A stretch of DNA of 64,000 nt from Orthonyx spaldingii (taxonomy: Eukaryota; Chordata; Aves; Passeriformes; Orthonychidae): assembly GCA_013397795.1 (NCBI GenBank), contig VZTJ01000628.1, forward strand, positions 215,158 to 279,157, in the 5' to 3' direction. Below, piece by piece: positions 35,501 to 48,419 of the stretch (within the stretch, counting starts at the first letter, position 1; the number at the start of each line of letters is the position of its first letter). The position numbers and the translations under genes were made by a program. Below the pieces are notes generated by a model. That model worked only from the letters and a program-made list of their open reading frames with translations. It made no database searches and was not told where the DNA came from.

Positions 35501-38500
35501 AGAAAATTATGTTTTTACATAAATGTCATAACAACAGACACATGAAATGAAAGCACTTGTTCTTTCTGCCTTCATACTTAAGTCACCTTTGGAGGTTGTA
35601 AAGTATCTCAATAATTGAAAGGTAAATGTAAACAATAATATTAATAAGCAATGTTTCAAGGTCAAGGATATGTTTGCAGGTCTAATCTAGCCACCCTATG
35701 CGCCTCATGACTGCCTGCAGGGACTGGGAAGGGTGCTCAGTGCCCATGCTGAATTAGTGAAAGGCAGAAAGTGACAGAGAGCTTCAATTTGTAGTAGTTG
35801 TTTTACCCTGGTTTTTGTTATCAGCCTCCTGAAAAGAAGGTTTTGCCAAGTTGTCTTCATTGGAACTTGATGAAAAACAGCCAAGGAAGCTTTATGGCTT
35901 ACATGTGCTGTTGCTGAGTGCGTGGTAGCTTCATTCCAGAATCTCTTTAGGAGGCTTCTAATGCTGTGGCTGTAGTTCATGCCAGCTGCAGTGGTTGTGC
36001 TAGGGTTGTTGGACCTGGAGGTGTTTCCTGCTTCTACGGTCTGCCTGTATATCCCACCTGTGCCTCAAATCCATACTCCAACATAGACTTGCTTGCGAAT
36101 TGTATGCTTACTCTTCTTGAATTAATGTAATTTCTAACCCTAATTGCAGATAAGATACAAGGCAGCTAAATAGATAAAACTCACTCTGAATAAATAGTGA
36201 GATACTGGATGGTGTAAACATGTTGGGAATTTTGCATGTTCCTTACAAAGTCTTTGCTAGCAACAGGATGTTACGAGGTAAATCAGCTAGTGAGACTGGG
36301 ATTCAGTGGAGAATTCTTACCAAGTGTTTTCTGTGCACCATACGTTTTCCCATTCCAGTGCCCTCAGATCATCTCGAGCTCCTGCCTTATTTGGATATGT
36401 GCTTCCTTGGGTCATTCTCCACCCAGGAAAGTCCTTCCTGCTGCATCTCCTTGCTTGGCAGTTGGAAAATTTTGAGTTTGTAAAGGTCCTTCATTTATTG
36501 TAGCTACTATGCCTTCATGTCTTCCTCTGATCGCTCCTATTGTCTTCACCTGCATTACTGTATCTTCACCATCACGAGCAGCATTATACAGCACTTCTGG
36601 CATAAAGAGATTCTAGCAGATCTTGCTAGTCTTGCAGGTTTGGCATCCTGTCCCTTGTATATCTGGAGAAGATACTCCTGTGAAGGCAGCTGCAAGAATA
36701 TACACCATACTCAGATAGTTCACAACATATTTAGGAAGAAGCCCTTAGAGAATAAAAGAACCTACTGTTTTCATTTGTTGTGGCACTGTTTACTGTTTTA
36801 TTTATTGTTAATTTTGAAAATGCTTGTCATAAAACCTATGCTTGTTTGAACTATAAGTGCCTGTAACTTGTTTGAACTGTCACAATATCCCTTCCCATCA
36901 CATATACAAGTTACTAAAAATGTTAGTTCAGTTTTAAATCACTTACTCTTTGTGCAGCTGTGGAAGCAAAAGCTTTGTCACAATCCTTTCTGTACAAGTG
37001 TCTGGCATAGAAAAGGACTAGTAACAGGTATCGTTAGGATGAAAAAGAAATAAAGTGTCCATTTTGAACTGCATTGATTATAAACTCTAAATCCTGAATA
37101 TGGACCCCACTTCCTGAGCTCAGTTACATAGCCTTACGTAAAGATATTTTCTGGTTTAGACAGCTTTTTTTTTCTTCCTTATTTTTGGTGTGTGCAATCC
37201 AAAAGATAAAATGACATCCTGCACTCATAAGCTGAACCTGCTATATAACCAGGGAGCAATAGTTCTGCAATAGACAAAAGTACTATCGAGTTGCATTGTA
37301 TCCTATGTGGAATTAGTGAGCATATGAATTGATCTGATGTTACACTGTCACCAAATTTATATAGCACCACTCACTGTCTTACCTCTGTTTTGTATTATCC
37401 ACTATGAAGTAAAACTCACTAGATAAACAGCAGAATGGTTCAATACCCTGTGCTGATTTATGAACACATGCAATACAGCAATGAAATCAGAAGCAATTGC
37501 AGCGTAGAAGAAAGAAATGTAATTTTTGGGCATGCCAGGAGGGCTGAAATTGTATTACCAGTTTGTAGTAAATGTGCAGTGAAGCCCTTTCTTATGAGAG
37601 GATTTTAGTGTCTAATTAATGGCGCTGTGTCTTGCTCTGCTTTGAGCTCCTAACATGAGCCATACAGTGTGCTGCAGACTTGCTTGAGGGAACAAAGGGT
37701 GTTCTAGTCAGCAGTTCACCTGCATGACCTTTACATTTCTCTGAAGGATTGTGCAGGGTCTGTTTCCTCTCTTGTCTTCTGTAGGGGGGAGGTGTAGAGT
37801 ATCTCCTGCTTATCATGCATGCACTTAACTCCTGTTAATCCTTTTGGGAGTGACACTGTGGTATCAAAGCAGGTATATACTTTTAATCTCTAAAGCAGCC
37901 CTCTAAGAGGTAACTGGAATTTATAGGTCTTATCAAATTGCACCACTGCAGGTGAATAAAGAGAGCCTTTAAAATAAAGCAACTGCTGACTCAGCTTACA
38001 TAGAGGCTTGGGAGTAAAACGGAAAATTCAGCAGTGCTAGTCCCTCCTCAGCTGTCAGCTGATTGAAGGTATTACCCTTTTCATGCTAATCCTCTGAGAC
38101 TGGTGTAATGTAAAGTACTGGAGATATGGGTGTCTAAATAACAGTAGATCACTAGTGTTTGGAGACCCTTTAAAGGGTAGATCCTCAGGGTATCCTTCCA
38201 CAGCAGACAGGGAGACATTCAAAATATTAAGGTTTACATTACATCTGAAAGCTAACAAAACTGAGTAAATTCAGGAAATTCACTAACATGGAAACAGTTC
38301 AGATAGATTTCCTTTGCTGAAAAGGTAGTAGGAGCATCTGCTTTTGATCATTTTTATATTTTGATTACCTGAGACAAGTAAGGTTCAATAGTCATCCTAA
38401 CTTGAATAACAGCCATCCAAATAGCTCACTGCCAATACATGTTGAATAAGAGTATCATTGTGTAACATCAGATTTATGTAATAATGCTTTTTGTCAGATC

Positions 38501-39981
38501 ACAGATAATAGAAATGCCAGTTTGTTGTATGGTGCTGGGATGAGTGCATTTGGGACCCACATTTGTGAGCCAGCCTCAATTAAATAAAAGATCACTTCAA
38601 CCCATAATTAACTGTGGTAGCCTTCCAGTACAGTCCTAATGGCTCAAATGTCTGTATAATGTTTGCAAATATGATGAAAAATGGAGCCGAACAAATAGTT
38701 TATGAATACAGAGCAGTCAGAGATGCTGTTCCTGCTGCTAATTTTAAATCAACATACTTTCAGACAGTTATGTTTTATCTCCTTAGATACTGGTGATATG
38801 ATGAGTAATAGGAAAAAGTACAGTGGAATAAGAAGTCTAATACATAGAAAATAAATATTATTTAGTGCAGTTAATAAAAATGAGCAGTAGTGTACTGAAA
38901 AGCTTAAAAATTTCAGTGGGGGTTCTGATATTGTCCTCTCAGTTAATTTCTAATATCTGTTGCTTGTTTAATAATTTCTATAAAATACTGGCCTTACATT
39001 TATGTCACTTTATAGTTTTTTTCTTTCTGACTATATAAAACCATTCTGCATGTTAGTCATTGCTCAGGGTGCCTTAAGAATTAGAAGCTTGTTGTTAGTT
39101 GTCAGAAAAGAGTTTTTTCAGGTGCTATTCACAGGTGCTACTTCCTGAAAGAAACTATATTCAATTTCATATGACTATATTGCAGCCAACTGCTGAGTTT
39201 TAAAATGATAAATAACATTGAATGATATATTTTAAGGATGCAGAAATTGCAATATTTCTGAGTCTTATTCTCATTACGCATTGCACATTGGTTTTGAATA
39301 AAATGTTCACCTACCTACTAAATTCCTCCTTCACAATGCAGAATATAAAAACAAGTACTGTGAACAGAATTCCACCCAGTAAATATTGCTTATACTTGTA
39401 GAAATGAAGGCATTTTGAAATTTCAAATGCAGTGAAAAAAAATGCAAATAAAAAACCCACTATGCTTGAAGATACTTATGGAGAAATTTCCTGGATCATT
39501 AAATGCCTCTTTTCATTCATAATATGGAAGCATAGCAAGATGCATCTGGTATTTCTGTTGAAAGAAATCACATTCAATTTTTTCAACTTCCTGAAGCTTA
39601 AGACACTCATGATCTGAATAACAGATTTTACAAGAAGAAGATTTGCAGGTTAATATTAAAGGCTGATAACATATCATAGACACTAAATTAAATATCAGAA
39701 CACTAAATTATATGCATAAATCTGGGTAATGAGGGTGTGGGGCAAGTCTGCAGAAAACTTTATGAACCTGGGACATGTTTTAATTACTGTTCTATATAGA
39801 GAAAACAGTTTTCTAAAAACTCATGATATCTGCAGTTAAATTACAAAGAAGATAACATTACACAAAATGAAGAAACATAAATTTGGAGTTTATGTTCATG
39901 ACTTCAAAGTCTAGGGATCTGCATATCATCTCAGAAATGAAACAAAAGCTGAACCATAAATCAGCTGGTGTTCATTATAAT
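29507..39981 (+). other. GRIA4: GRIA4 intron 2: no gene recognised
   Basis: AT-rich unique intronic sequence. Small items: a 14-bp direct repeat AACAAAGGTTTAGA at 34181-34194 and 34203-34216, a TG run near 31801, and A-rich runs near 32396-32417. Short ORFs (up to 110 codons at 36517-36849) have no family similarity that I recognise. Confidence 0.75.
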
Positions 39982-39999
39982 TTACATACATGTATGTAA
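39982..39999. repeat. Perfect 18-bp palindrome
   Basis: TTACATACATGTATGTAA reads identically on both strands. It may be a chance product of a TACA/TGTA simple repeat, a cruciform-prone site, or a dimeric factor site; nothing around it decides. Confidence 0.85.
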
Positions 40000-42900
40000 T
40001 TAGAAGTGAATGGAACAGTAGAAAAGTACCATAATTTACTGTATTTTCTTAAGAATTGTCTGTAAACATTTTGTGTCTTTACTGTAAGCTAAGTCACAGC
40101 TGTAAGTTGATGTATTTCAAAGACGAGAAACTGCAGAGTAGGTCCTGTCATGGATTCGGAGACTCCACTAGAACTTTGCTCATTGGGACCTGAGATGGTT
40201 GTTAAGTGAATTCTTTGGCAATGGCAGCTGTTCTTTGCTGGAACTAGCTGCTGATACTTTTGATTCTGGTAACTCAACTCCCTGTAACTCCATGTTACTG
40301 CTGTTGTACAACTCAGTGCGTGTATGACTGCTGCCTTCCCTATTCCCTTGACCTTTTCCTTGTTTGAGTGTGGAGTCAAGCATGTTAGATTGAAATGCCT
40401 TCACTGTTGATTTAAGGAAAAAAAAGGTTTTTCATTGGGGCATTGAGTCTAGGAAGCACTCACGGGCTCCCTTTAGTTTGCTTTGCTGTTGTCATGGTGA
40501 ACTCCAACATGGAGGTGGAAAAAATGGCCTGAGGTACTAACATTTGCGGCTCTTCCAGCTGTGTGCAAAGCAAATATGTGTCTGTGACCTTAAATTATAG
40601 GATGTAATTTTATAGTATGTGGTGAATTTCTGTCCCTAAAATAAATGTAAATTTAAAAAATTAACTCTTTGAAAAATATGTTTATGTACATCTATAAGAT
40701 CACATTTTAATAGTTAATAGTGTGGAACGCAGCTGGATGTTATTGCTTTGAGAATGTGTATCTTGGTTTTTGGCTTTCCTGAGGCAGACTCTAAGATCCT
40801 GTAATCCTCCCTGGTCCAACAGTAGAGACAGTCTTGTAAACATGAGAGTATTCTCCATAAAACTGTCCTTGCAAAATATATCTGTGCAATTAGCCCTCTG
40901 TCACTCGGTTCAGCACTTGCTCCTGCAAATATAATGTTTCACTATTCAACAGGTCTAATTTAGATTAAGTCTTCAGATCAGGGCAGTAATTTCTCTGTCT
41001 GTTTACCTCTGTGGTGCTATTTAAAGATGTCATATTGTTGACCAAAATCATAACATAGCAGACATTTTTTATCCAGTAATGTCTGGTGAGGCTATCTGAT
41101 TACAAGGTGAATAGGGAGAAAAAAGTGCATTGCTAGAGAGGCTAGAGAGCTTTTTTCAGTCTTTGCATTTTCTGAGGTGCTATGTGAGGGAACTGTGAAT
41201 GATAAAGGAATTGTATAGTGTGTCCAAGGCCTCCAGTTTCTTTTGCAATGACGCAAAGGAGTATGAAGAAAATGGAACATTTCCTGTTTTCTCTTGTGTT
41301 TAAAAGCCATGCTCAAAGGCTCTGTGAAGAATGTTCTATTGCTACCTGGGTACCAAGAAAAGAGGGGACTCTTCCAGCAGGCCCAGATTTCCTTTGGGCC
41401 CACTTATGTTGCTACTTTAGGCACGTGAAATGACCTGAGAAGGGGCATAGCTAACAAGATGACTTGTGTCAATGTCCATTGGGATCTGGGATCGCATCTG
41501 TCACTGCACATTGCACTGCCTTATCTCTCTGCAGCTCAGCAGAGTCTCCTCTTGAAGCTCAGAATAATCCTTCCTTTAGGTGATGTTTCTGTCTTTATCT
41601 AGCTCTTCTTACATGACTTCACTTTTCTTAAACCATGTAATATATTCCTTCAGCACTGGAAGAAGACTTGCAAATATATCTGTCATTGGCCTCAATTCAG
41701 GCTGTGGGAATGCGGCAGGCTGGCTGCTGCAGAACTGTCCCAGTAGTTAACTCTGTGTCTGTCAAAGCTGATGTTTCATTTCTCTATAGATCTCTCTGCT
41801 CGCATCCCCAAAGTTAGAAGCTGGGTTTTAGAATTATTTAAGTCTATGTACACAATTTTGTAATTGGACCTGAAAGCTAGGACAATTCTGGACTATTCAG
41901 GGCCTTTCACCTTGGCCAAGCTGTATCCAGTCTTAGCCTGTGTGGCTGGGTTTGTGTCCTGTATGTAACACTCACAAGCTGAAACAAGTTCTAGGTAGTG
42001 ATCACTGAGAAGAACATTTATGTACACAATCTTGTGTACAGTCAAGATCGAGTAGCTTTCAGCTGTATTCGTGCATGTAACGTGAGGGATCTGATATTTT
42101 ATCGCCTGACGTACGAACTGAGTCAACTTAAATCACTGACAGAGGAGCGATAAAACAAGGGAGGATACAACAAAGCTGCTGTCATTGGATTTGAATGTAA
42201 AATGGAGGCTCTCCGTGTGCACAGTGTTTGCATGGGAAAGATGGAGGTTCAGCGAGTGCAGTGTGTAGGATTTCGTGCCAGGAGCTGTTCCTGAGGGTCT
42301 CCTGAAAGGTTTCCCATCATGCATGTGAGTGTGGAACTGGCCACATATTCTACGAGTCAGTGTTGGTATACATAGCTCAAAAAAACTAAAAAGTTAATAG
42401 AAGTGCTTTAGGATAATGCAAAAGAAATAGATTTAATTAAGGCATATTGCTCCGGGTGACTTACAAGCATGTAAATTTGTTCCTGAAAACTGCACTAAGC
42501 AGTTTTGGAATTTCTGTCATTTGATTGAAAAAAACATGAAGTGGACTTCTGTGACTTGAACTCACACAGGAGGACTGGAGGGCAGAGTCAGACAGATGTT
42601 TGGTATGCATTTACAAGCTCAGTTTCAGTCTGATCTTAAAGTTGTAGCTAGGTGCACTTAACCATACATCAGTGCCTCTATGGGGAGTAAATGGGATGGC
42701 AGAGGTCTGTCATATAGCAATTTTTTTTCTTTGAACCCTTCTTGGGCAAAGCACTGTATTTGAATTATCTGCTAACATTTTATTCATGCTATGAAAATTG
42801 GGAAGGAGGAGGAGAGAAAGGTTTTATTTTTACATGTCCTAAATACAACTGAAGGATTAACCAATTTAACTGTTTATTTAATAATTATAATTGATGGAAA

Positions 42901-45577
42901 CTTATAGGAAGGGGTGGTGTTCCACTGGTTTTTGTTATTGCTTTGCTTTTGACTATTTTTTGTTACTTGGTAGTTATGAAACAAATATTATTGATGATGG
43001 CTTTAAAGCTGGAATGTATAGTAGTTATTTAGCATCCTTGCTTTTTCTTTAAGATGCCTTAAGCTACTGGAAAAATAATTTATTATGTCACAGAATTTCC
43101 TGCCTTATTAGTTAAAACAAAATATTTCCCTACAGGTATTTTCACATGTAATGCTGTTTCCCATATTTCACAAGCTGTTTGCAGTTTAAACTTAATCATA
43201 TTTGCCTCTCTGTCACTGAGGCTCTTTAGAATTACCTTAGAGATCTAGATATTATTTGGATATTTATAGCATAATTAGATTTGACGTATCATACTTTGTT
43301 TATCTCAGTTAATGCCTAAAGGCTTGGTTCTGATCTGAGGTCTGCAGAGGCATAGCACCAAATTTGGAATAAACTCTGTATTGGTAATGCTAATAGCGTC
43401 TCTGTCCAGAATAGTTACTCTGCTCTCCTCCTGTCTCCTAAAATGTGTTAGATTGGAAGGATGCATTTGTATTTTTCTTTTTAAGAATGATGTAATGGCA
43501 GGAAATGGAGCCAGTCTGCAGTATTTTAGTCTTCTGTCCTGGTACTCTCCATGGATATTATTGTATCATTAACGTAAGAATACATTTTATTTTCTCAAAT
43601 AAATATGTCTTTGATCCTTCAAATATACCCTCCCACAAAGAAACAGAATCACCTGTACTTTTGATTTGTATTTTTTCCCTCCATTTTTAGTAAAGCAGAG
43701 ATCCAGATATAAAATTCAGCATTCCTGGAAAGTCAATCTGGGCTGGTGATGCTCCCCAGAGACCTTTATTCGCATGAATCAATGAATTAATCATCACCCA
43801 GAATTTGTAGTTTACCCTCTGTAAATGAAAAATGTTTTTGGTTATCTTTCTTCATATGCATTCTCCAAGAATAACTGCAGGCTTCTGACTGCTATGAATT
43901 CACATCTTTCCTTGCTTTAAAAAAAGTTTAGTATGATCCTGCCACACTAGAGATACTCCCTGTAGCACTACAGCTAGTGCTGTACTGCTAGAAACTGTTG
44001 CAATATGTGTTGGCTGGTGATGCAACAACTCTTACTGCTGACTACTTGTGTTTGGAGCACACTGAATTACAACACAGAAATTTATATGGTTCCTTGTCTT
44101 GCACATGTTGGCCAAACTCTGTCAGCATCTCTCCCCCAGACACATATTTTCATCGTATATCTGATATCATAATGCTAATATCTTTAACTGAGCTGGTTTA
44201 TCATGTCACTCATGAAGGCTGATGGTATTTGGAAGCAGGAACACTTGTGAGGCCTACAGTGGTTTGCCCACATTGAAGGCATGGGGAACCCTCCTGTGTT
44301 CAGCTCTGAGAACAGAGTATACAACAGGAAAACCCTGGTGTAAACTGCTTCATGTGTGCACTGCTTTTGGTTGAAGCCCTCAAATATATGTGCCAAAAAA
44401 CAAGAGCTGGTACTGCAGATCAGAGCTGGGCCTCTTCACAATCCAGCCATGCTTAGCGCATCCCGAATTTAGGTGTTGGATAATGCAGCCCATGGACTCC
44501 AATTGTTAGGAAATGTTTCAGCTTCATAATTGTCTCATTTTGTCATTTGAACTCTGATCAGAGTAAATTAAATTCAATGGCCATAGTCATGCTTTGTGAC
44601 TGCTGTCCCTCTTGTGAAAGGAATCCTTTTAGGAACATATAAGACTCTCAAAATGTTTATGCATAAGCAGTCTCTTTCAAGACATGGAATGTGTTTGTGG
44701 ATTTCCTGAACAGGATAAAGTAGGGAAGAGGTGTTTTTGAATTACCTGTTTTAACAGATTGAAAATACATGATTTTGTTTTGAAGGTTATTTATAATGTT
44801 ATGTTTTTATGGAAAAACAGTATGCTAAATTAAAGTTTGCTGACATGCAATACAGGTTTAGCTACACTGAAAAAGAACAATGCACATAAAATACTCTGCA
44901 ATTCTCATAAAAATACAGGCAGAGAGACTGATTTTTTTTTCTGGTTTAACCTTTAGATGAAGAATTCTGTTTAGTATTCGTAAGGCAGAGGGTAAAGTCT
45001 TGCTTTTTGAATTCTGGTGTACTGTTGAAAAAAATGGCTAGTGCTGAAAATCACTGTTTTTATAGAATTTAATTTCTTGTTGGACTGTTTGTGTCATTTT
45101 AGAGAAATATGGCTTTATTAAAGAAAAGACAAATGAACATCCTTTACTCATTAGTCAGAGGTTCTCCATACACTAATTAGCACTATGTTATTTCTCAGAT
45201 ACTCACATTATAGTGTACAAATAAATTTTAATTGCTAATGATTTGTACAAAAGTTATCAACTTCATTATTACAGAATGTTGATACTGTGGAAAATTATTA
45301 TTGCATTAAGTATTTTAGGCAAGAGTAGGGCCATAATCATCATTACTATTAGTATTCCAGTATTATCCAGAATTTACTGAGTGCTTTAGAAATGCAGAAG
45401 ATAGCATAACCTACATCTAAAAAAATGCATAAAACAGCGAGAACAGATGTAATATGCAGAGAGTCAGATTGGTGGTAGGCAAATGTCTCATTATTTACAG
45501 GTTTGCTCCTGTCTGAGTCTAAATTTAACACACTTGTGGTATTTAAGCCGTTGCTGTCTACACTGATCCATCTAAGT
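40000..45577 (+). other. GRIA4: GRIA4 intron 2: no feature recognised
   Basis: AT-rich unique intronic sequence without a supportable gene, RNA gene or mobile element. Confidence 0.7.
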
Positions 45578-45890
45578 CAGTAGTGACCAGCCTGTGGCTC
45601 TTGAGTAGGCGACACGCAGCCCCCTGCCACAGCTGTGTGTGGAACCACCATGAGGCTGCCCATTACGGGCATCACAGGGGAAATAAACCCTGTGGCCATG
45701 GGAGCTGGTGGATGCTGCCGAGGCCAGAGAGACACTGCAGGGCCTCCTGGCTGGGCTGGGCTGGGAAGCGCTCCAATGTCGTCCTTTGTGTATGAAATGC
45801 TTGAAGAGATTTGCATTTGCTTCCCTGCTCCACTGCCTCCTAGCCCCGTTCAGGGACGGGCTGTCTCTTACTTTCACTCCCATGAAGTGT
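45578..45890 (+). mobile_element. Possible hAT-like DNA transposon remnant in a GC-rich patch
   Basis: Starts CAGTAGTGACCAGCCTGTGG, which resembles the 'CAGnGGTGnCCAACCTGTGGCTC' left terminus common in vertebrate hAT non-autonomous elements. The following ~300 bp is GC-rich compared with the intron. I could not find a matching right inverted terminus or an 8-bp target duplication, so the right boundary is arbitrary. It may instead be a GC-rich unique or regulatory patch. Confidence 0.3.
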
Positions 45891-47291
45891 GATTATGTAG
45901 CATGTAGAGGCAGCTGGATTTTGGGCTGCTTCTAGCCTTTTTCCTCCAACAGTTCTGGCTAGGTGAATGTAGGTTTTGTACCCATGGTCCCTACAATGCG
46001 TATCTGAGAGCTGCCATAGGGAAGAAGCGTGACTCAAGGAGACACGTGGCAGGGAGTGGGGAGCTGTTCCAAACATTTCAAAGCAGGTGATCCCATTGGA
46101 GTTGAACCATGGAGGGAAGTGAGAGCATAACTGTGAGAAATGTAACAAATGAGGTGTGAATAATGCCTTCATGACTATTTGCTTTCAATTTGCTTTCTCC
46201 AGCCGCAGCTGGAGATCTCAGAAGTAAGACTGGTGAGAGCTCAGAGGTGATGCTGTGATGAGAAGCAGCAAGGAAAACCCTGTCAGAGATGACTCTTACA
46301 CAGACCAGAAAGTAACGAGTGTGATTTCTGTCAGGCCGGTGTGCAGGCATTGCTGTGAGTTGGTGAAGGTGCAATAGGAGAACAAAGCAAACAAAATATC
46401 TTACGTGACATGTCAGAAAATAAGTATTAGGCATGACTTGTGGGAGGTAGGTAGATGAGGAAAAGGGGTCAAAATTGTATTGGGCTATATCAGACAGAAC
46501 TGCATGGTGAAGCAGTTCCTGGAGGAAACAGAAGACCTGTGTTTTGCCCTGGTGAGTTTGAACAGATACTGTGAAATTATTAGTTTGGTTGATTTATAGA
46601 ACTGAATAAATTTAGACAGGCCATCACTGAAGAAGCAGCTTTGCTGTGAGTCACCTATACAAGACTATTACCTAACAGTGTTTGCACATGCAAAATTGGA
46701 AAAAAAAAAAGAGAGAAGAAAGGCAGCTTCAAGAGAAATCAGAGAATCAGGGTAGACAACTACATTTGACTGAGGCAAAAAAATATAATGACTGTTCTCA
46801 CTGTTTTCCAGTTTCTCAGCTCATGGTACATTAACGTGTCAATCGGTTTGAATTTACAACAACTGAAAATCAGACCTTCAATTCTGAAACAAGGTAGCAT
46901 ACATATAATGGGCAGAAAGACCCAATAAATAACTTATTTGACCTTTATATATTATTTATAAAGGGCTATGCATGCAAAGCACTAAGCATCTTCCATTTTC
47001 AATAACCAGCCTGCAGCAGCTCCCATAAAAGCATTGCTTCAGTCTCACATGGAAGGAAGCCAGGTTTATCAGGGGGTTTACCGCAGTCAGTGGGATATGG
47101 TGACTTCTGCTGCCTTATTGACATAAACCAGCTGTGTAGCAATACCCAAAAGAAGATTTTAAATAAATCAGTGGAAAATGTAAGTGTGCCTGCTTGAAAC
47201 TGGTGGCAAAAAATAACAAAAAAACCAGAACATTGAAGTCCTCTGCTACAGATTAATTAAATATGGTTTATGTTTAAGACTTCCTAAGATT
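45891..47291 (+). other. GRIA4: GRIA4 intron 2: no feature recognised
   Basis: Unique intronic sequence. Overlapping minus-strand open frames at 45840-46434 have no recognisable family and no consistent exon structure. Confidence 0.65.
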
Positions 47292-47339
47292 AAAAAAAAA
47301 ACCAAAAACAACCAAAACCCCAAAAAAACCCCAAAGCCC
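47292..47339. repeat. A/C-rich low-complexity tract (G-run rich on the minus strand)
   Basis: A run of A followed by AACC/CCCC groups separated by A tracts. On the minus strand this gives GGG, GGGG, GGGG and GG blocks separated by 4-7 bases, a possible weak G-quadruplex. A/C low-complexity tracts of this sort also arise from decayed poly-A tails. Confidence 0.8.
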
Positions 47340-48366
47340 TGTAACATTAAGGTAGATGAAACTGAATTTATGGTTTATGCAGGGATGCTAGCTGAGAATG
47401 GACCATCTAGGAGAATTATTGTAGGTGAAACAATTATTTATATAATGTACCACATTTATACCAATGAGCAAGAGCGAGTGGAAGCTGTTGCAGTTGTGCG
47501 GTTCCTCACATGAAAGGGGTTTACAGTCGCAGTCAGGATTTGCAGGATTCTGCACTGGGTTATTTAGGTACAGGTTCCCCAGTGCTCAATGGGCTGAGAT
47601 CCACAGACTCTGCTTTGGATCAATCAAAAGTCTGGTGCCAGAAGCTGTGACTCTAGCACAGGTGATTTTAAATGCAGGTTTGGAAACAAGAAAGAACTTC
47701 ATAGTTTTGTAGCCCATTCTTTCTCTTAATTTACAAATAAACCTGCTTGCCTTTCTCAAATCTGATCAGGCTTTTTGTTACAATTAAAAACAAACAAACA
47801 AAAAAGCACAAAAAAATTTTGACTTTCGAAAATCTGTAAAATGTTCATCGAAGTTTTAATAAATCTGTTTCGATAGCGCAAGTAAACTACTGTAGTTTAT
47901 ATCATGGAGGTGCCTAGACAAGATTTTAGTATGGTGTCTTCTGAACTAAAAATCTGTGTGTCCAGGATATTATGGTAGATTGGTTGACAGCAAAGGCTCT
48001 TACTTTTAAATACTGGCTGGGTTAACAGTAGCTCATCTCTTAGACAGGATGATGGAAATTTCTACTGGTGGGAGAAGGCAGAATTCAGCTATGGGCTGTA
48101 TTTGGCCTTCTTGAGAGTAGCAGAGCATTAATTGCTCATACTTTAAGCTTTACTGATGCAGAAAATTGTGGACATTGGGGATTAGTTGGATTTCTTGTCA
48201 GAGTTGTGTTTCTTGTACAAATGACTTAAAGGGGTGCCTTTTTTCTTTCAAATCTCAAGATTTTTTGTCTTCATGAATTCTACATCTGCTGCAATAGATC
48301 AATTTAGCCACCCTGAAAAATCAGTTTTTTACAGTGCATAGATTAGGTCTTCCAGAGTATTTTGTT
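47340..48366 (+). other. GRIA4: GRIA4 intron 2: no gene; short A-rich tract
   Basis: Unique intronic sequence with an AAAC-type A-rich stretch at about 47786-47818. No gene recognised. Confidence 0.65.
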
Positions 48367-48419
48367 AGGTTGAACTTGGTGATCTGGGAGGTTTTTTCCA
48401 ACTTTAATCATTCTATGAT
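48367..48419 (+). mobile_element. CR1 LINE 3'-end fragment
   Basis: AGGTTGAACTTGGTGATCTG followed by GGTTTTTTCCAACTTTAATC and ATTCTATGAT is the characteristic CR1 terminus in + orientation, including an intact ATTCTATG tail unit. Strongly 5'-truncated. Confidence 0.88.

Noticed and set aside
36517..36849. 110-codon plus-strand frame
   Set aside because: No domain, signal or splice context; low-complexity intronic sequence.
45840..46434. Overlapping 110- and 118-codon minus-strand frames
   Set aside because: Two frames overlap in different phases with no recognisable product; no evidence of a nested gene or processed pseudogene.
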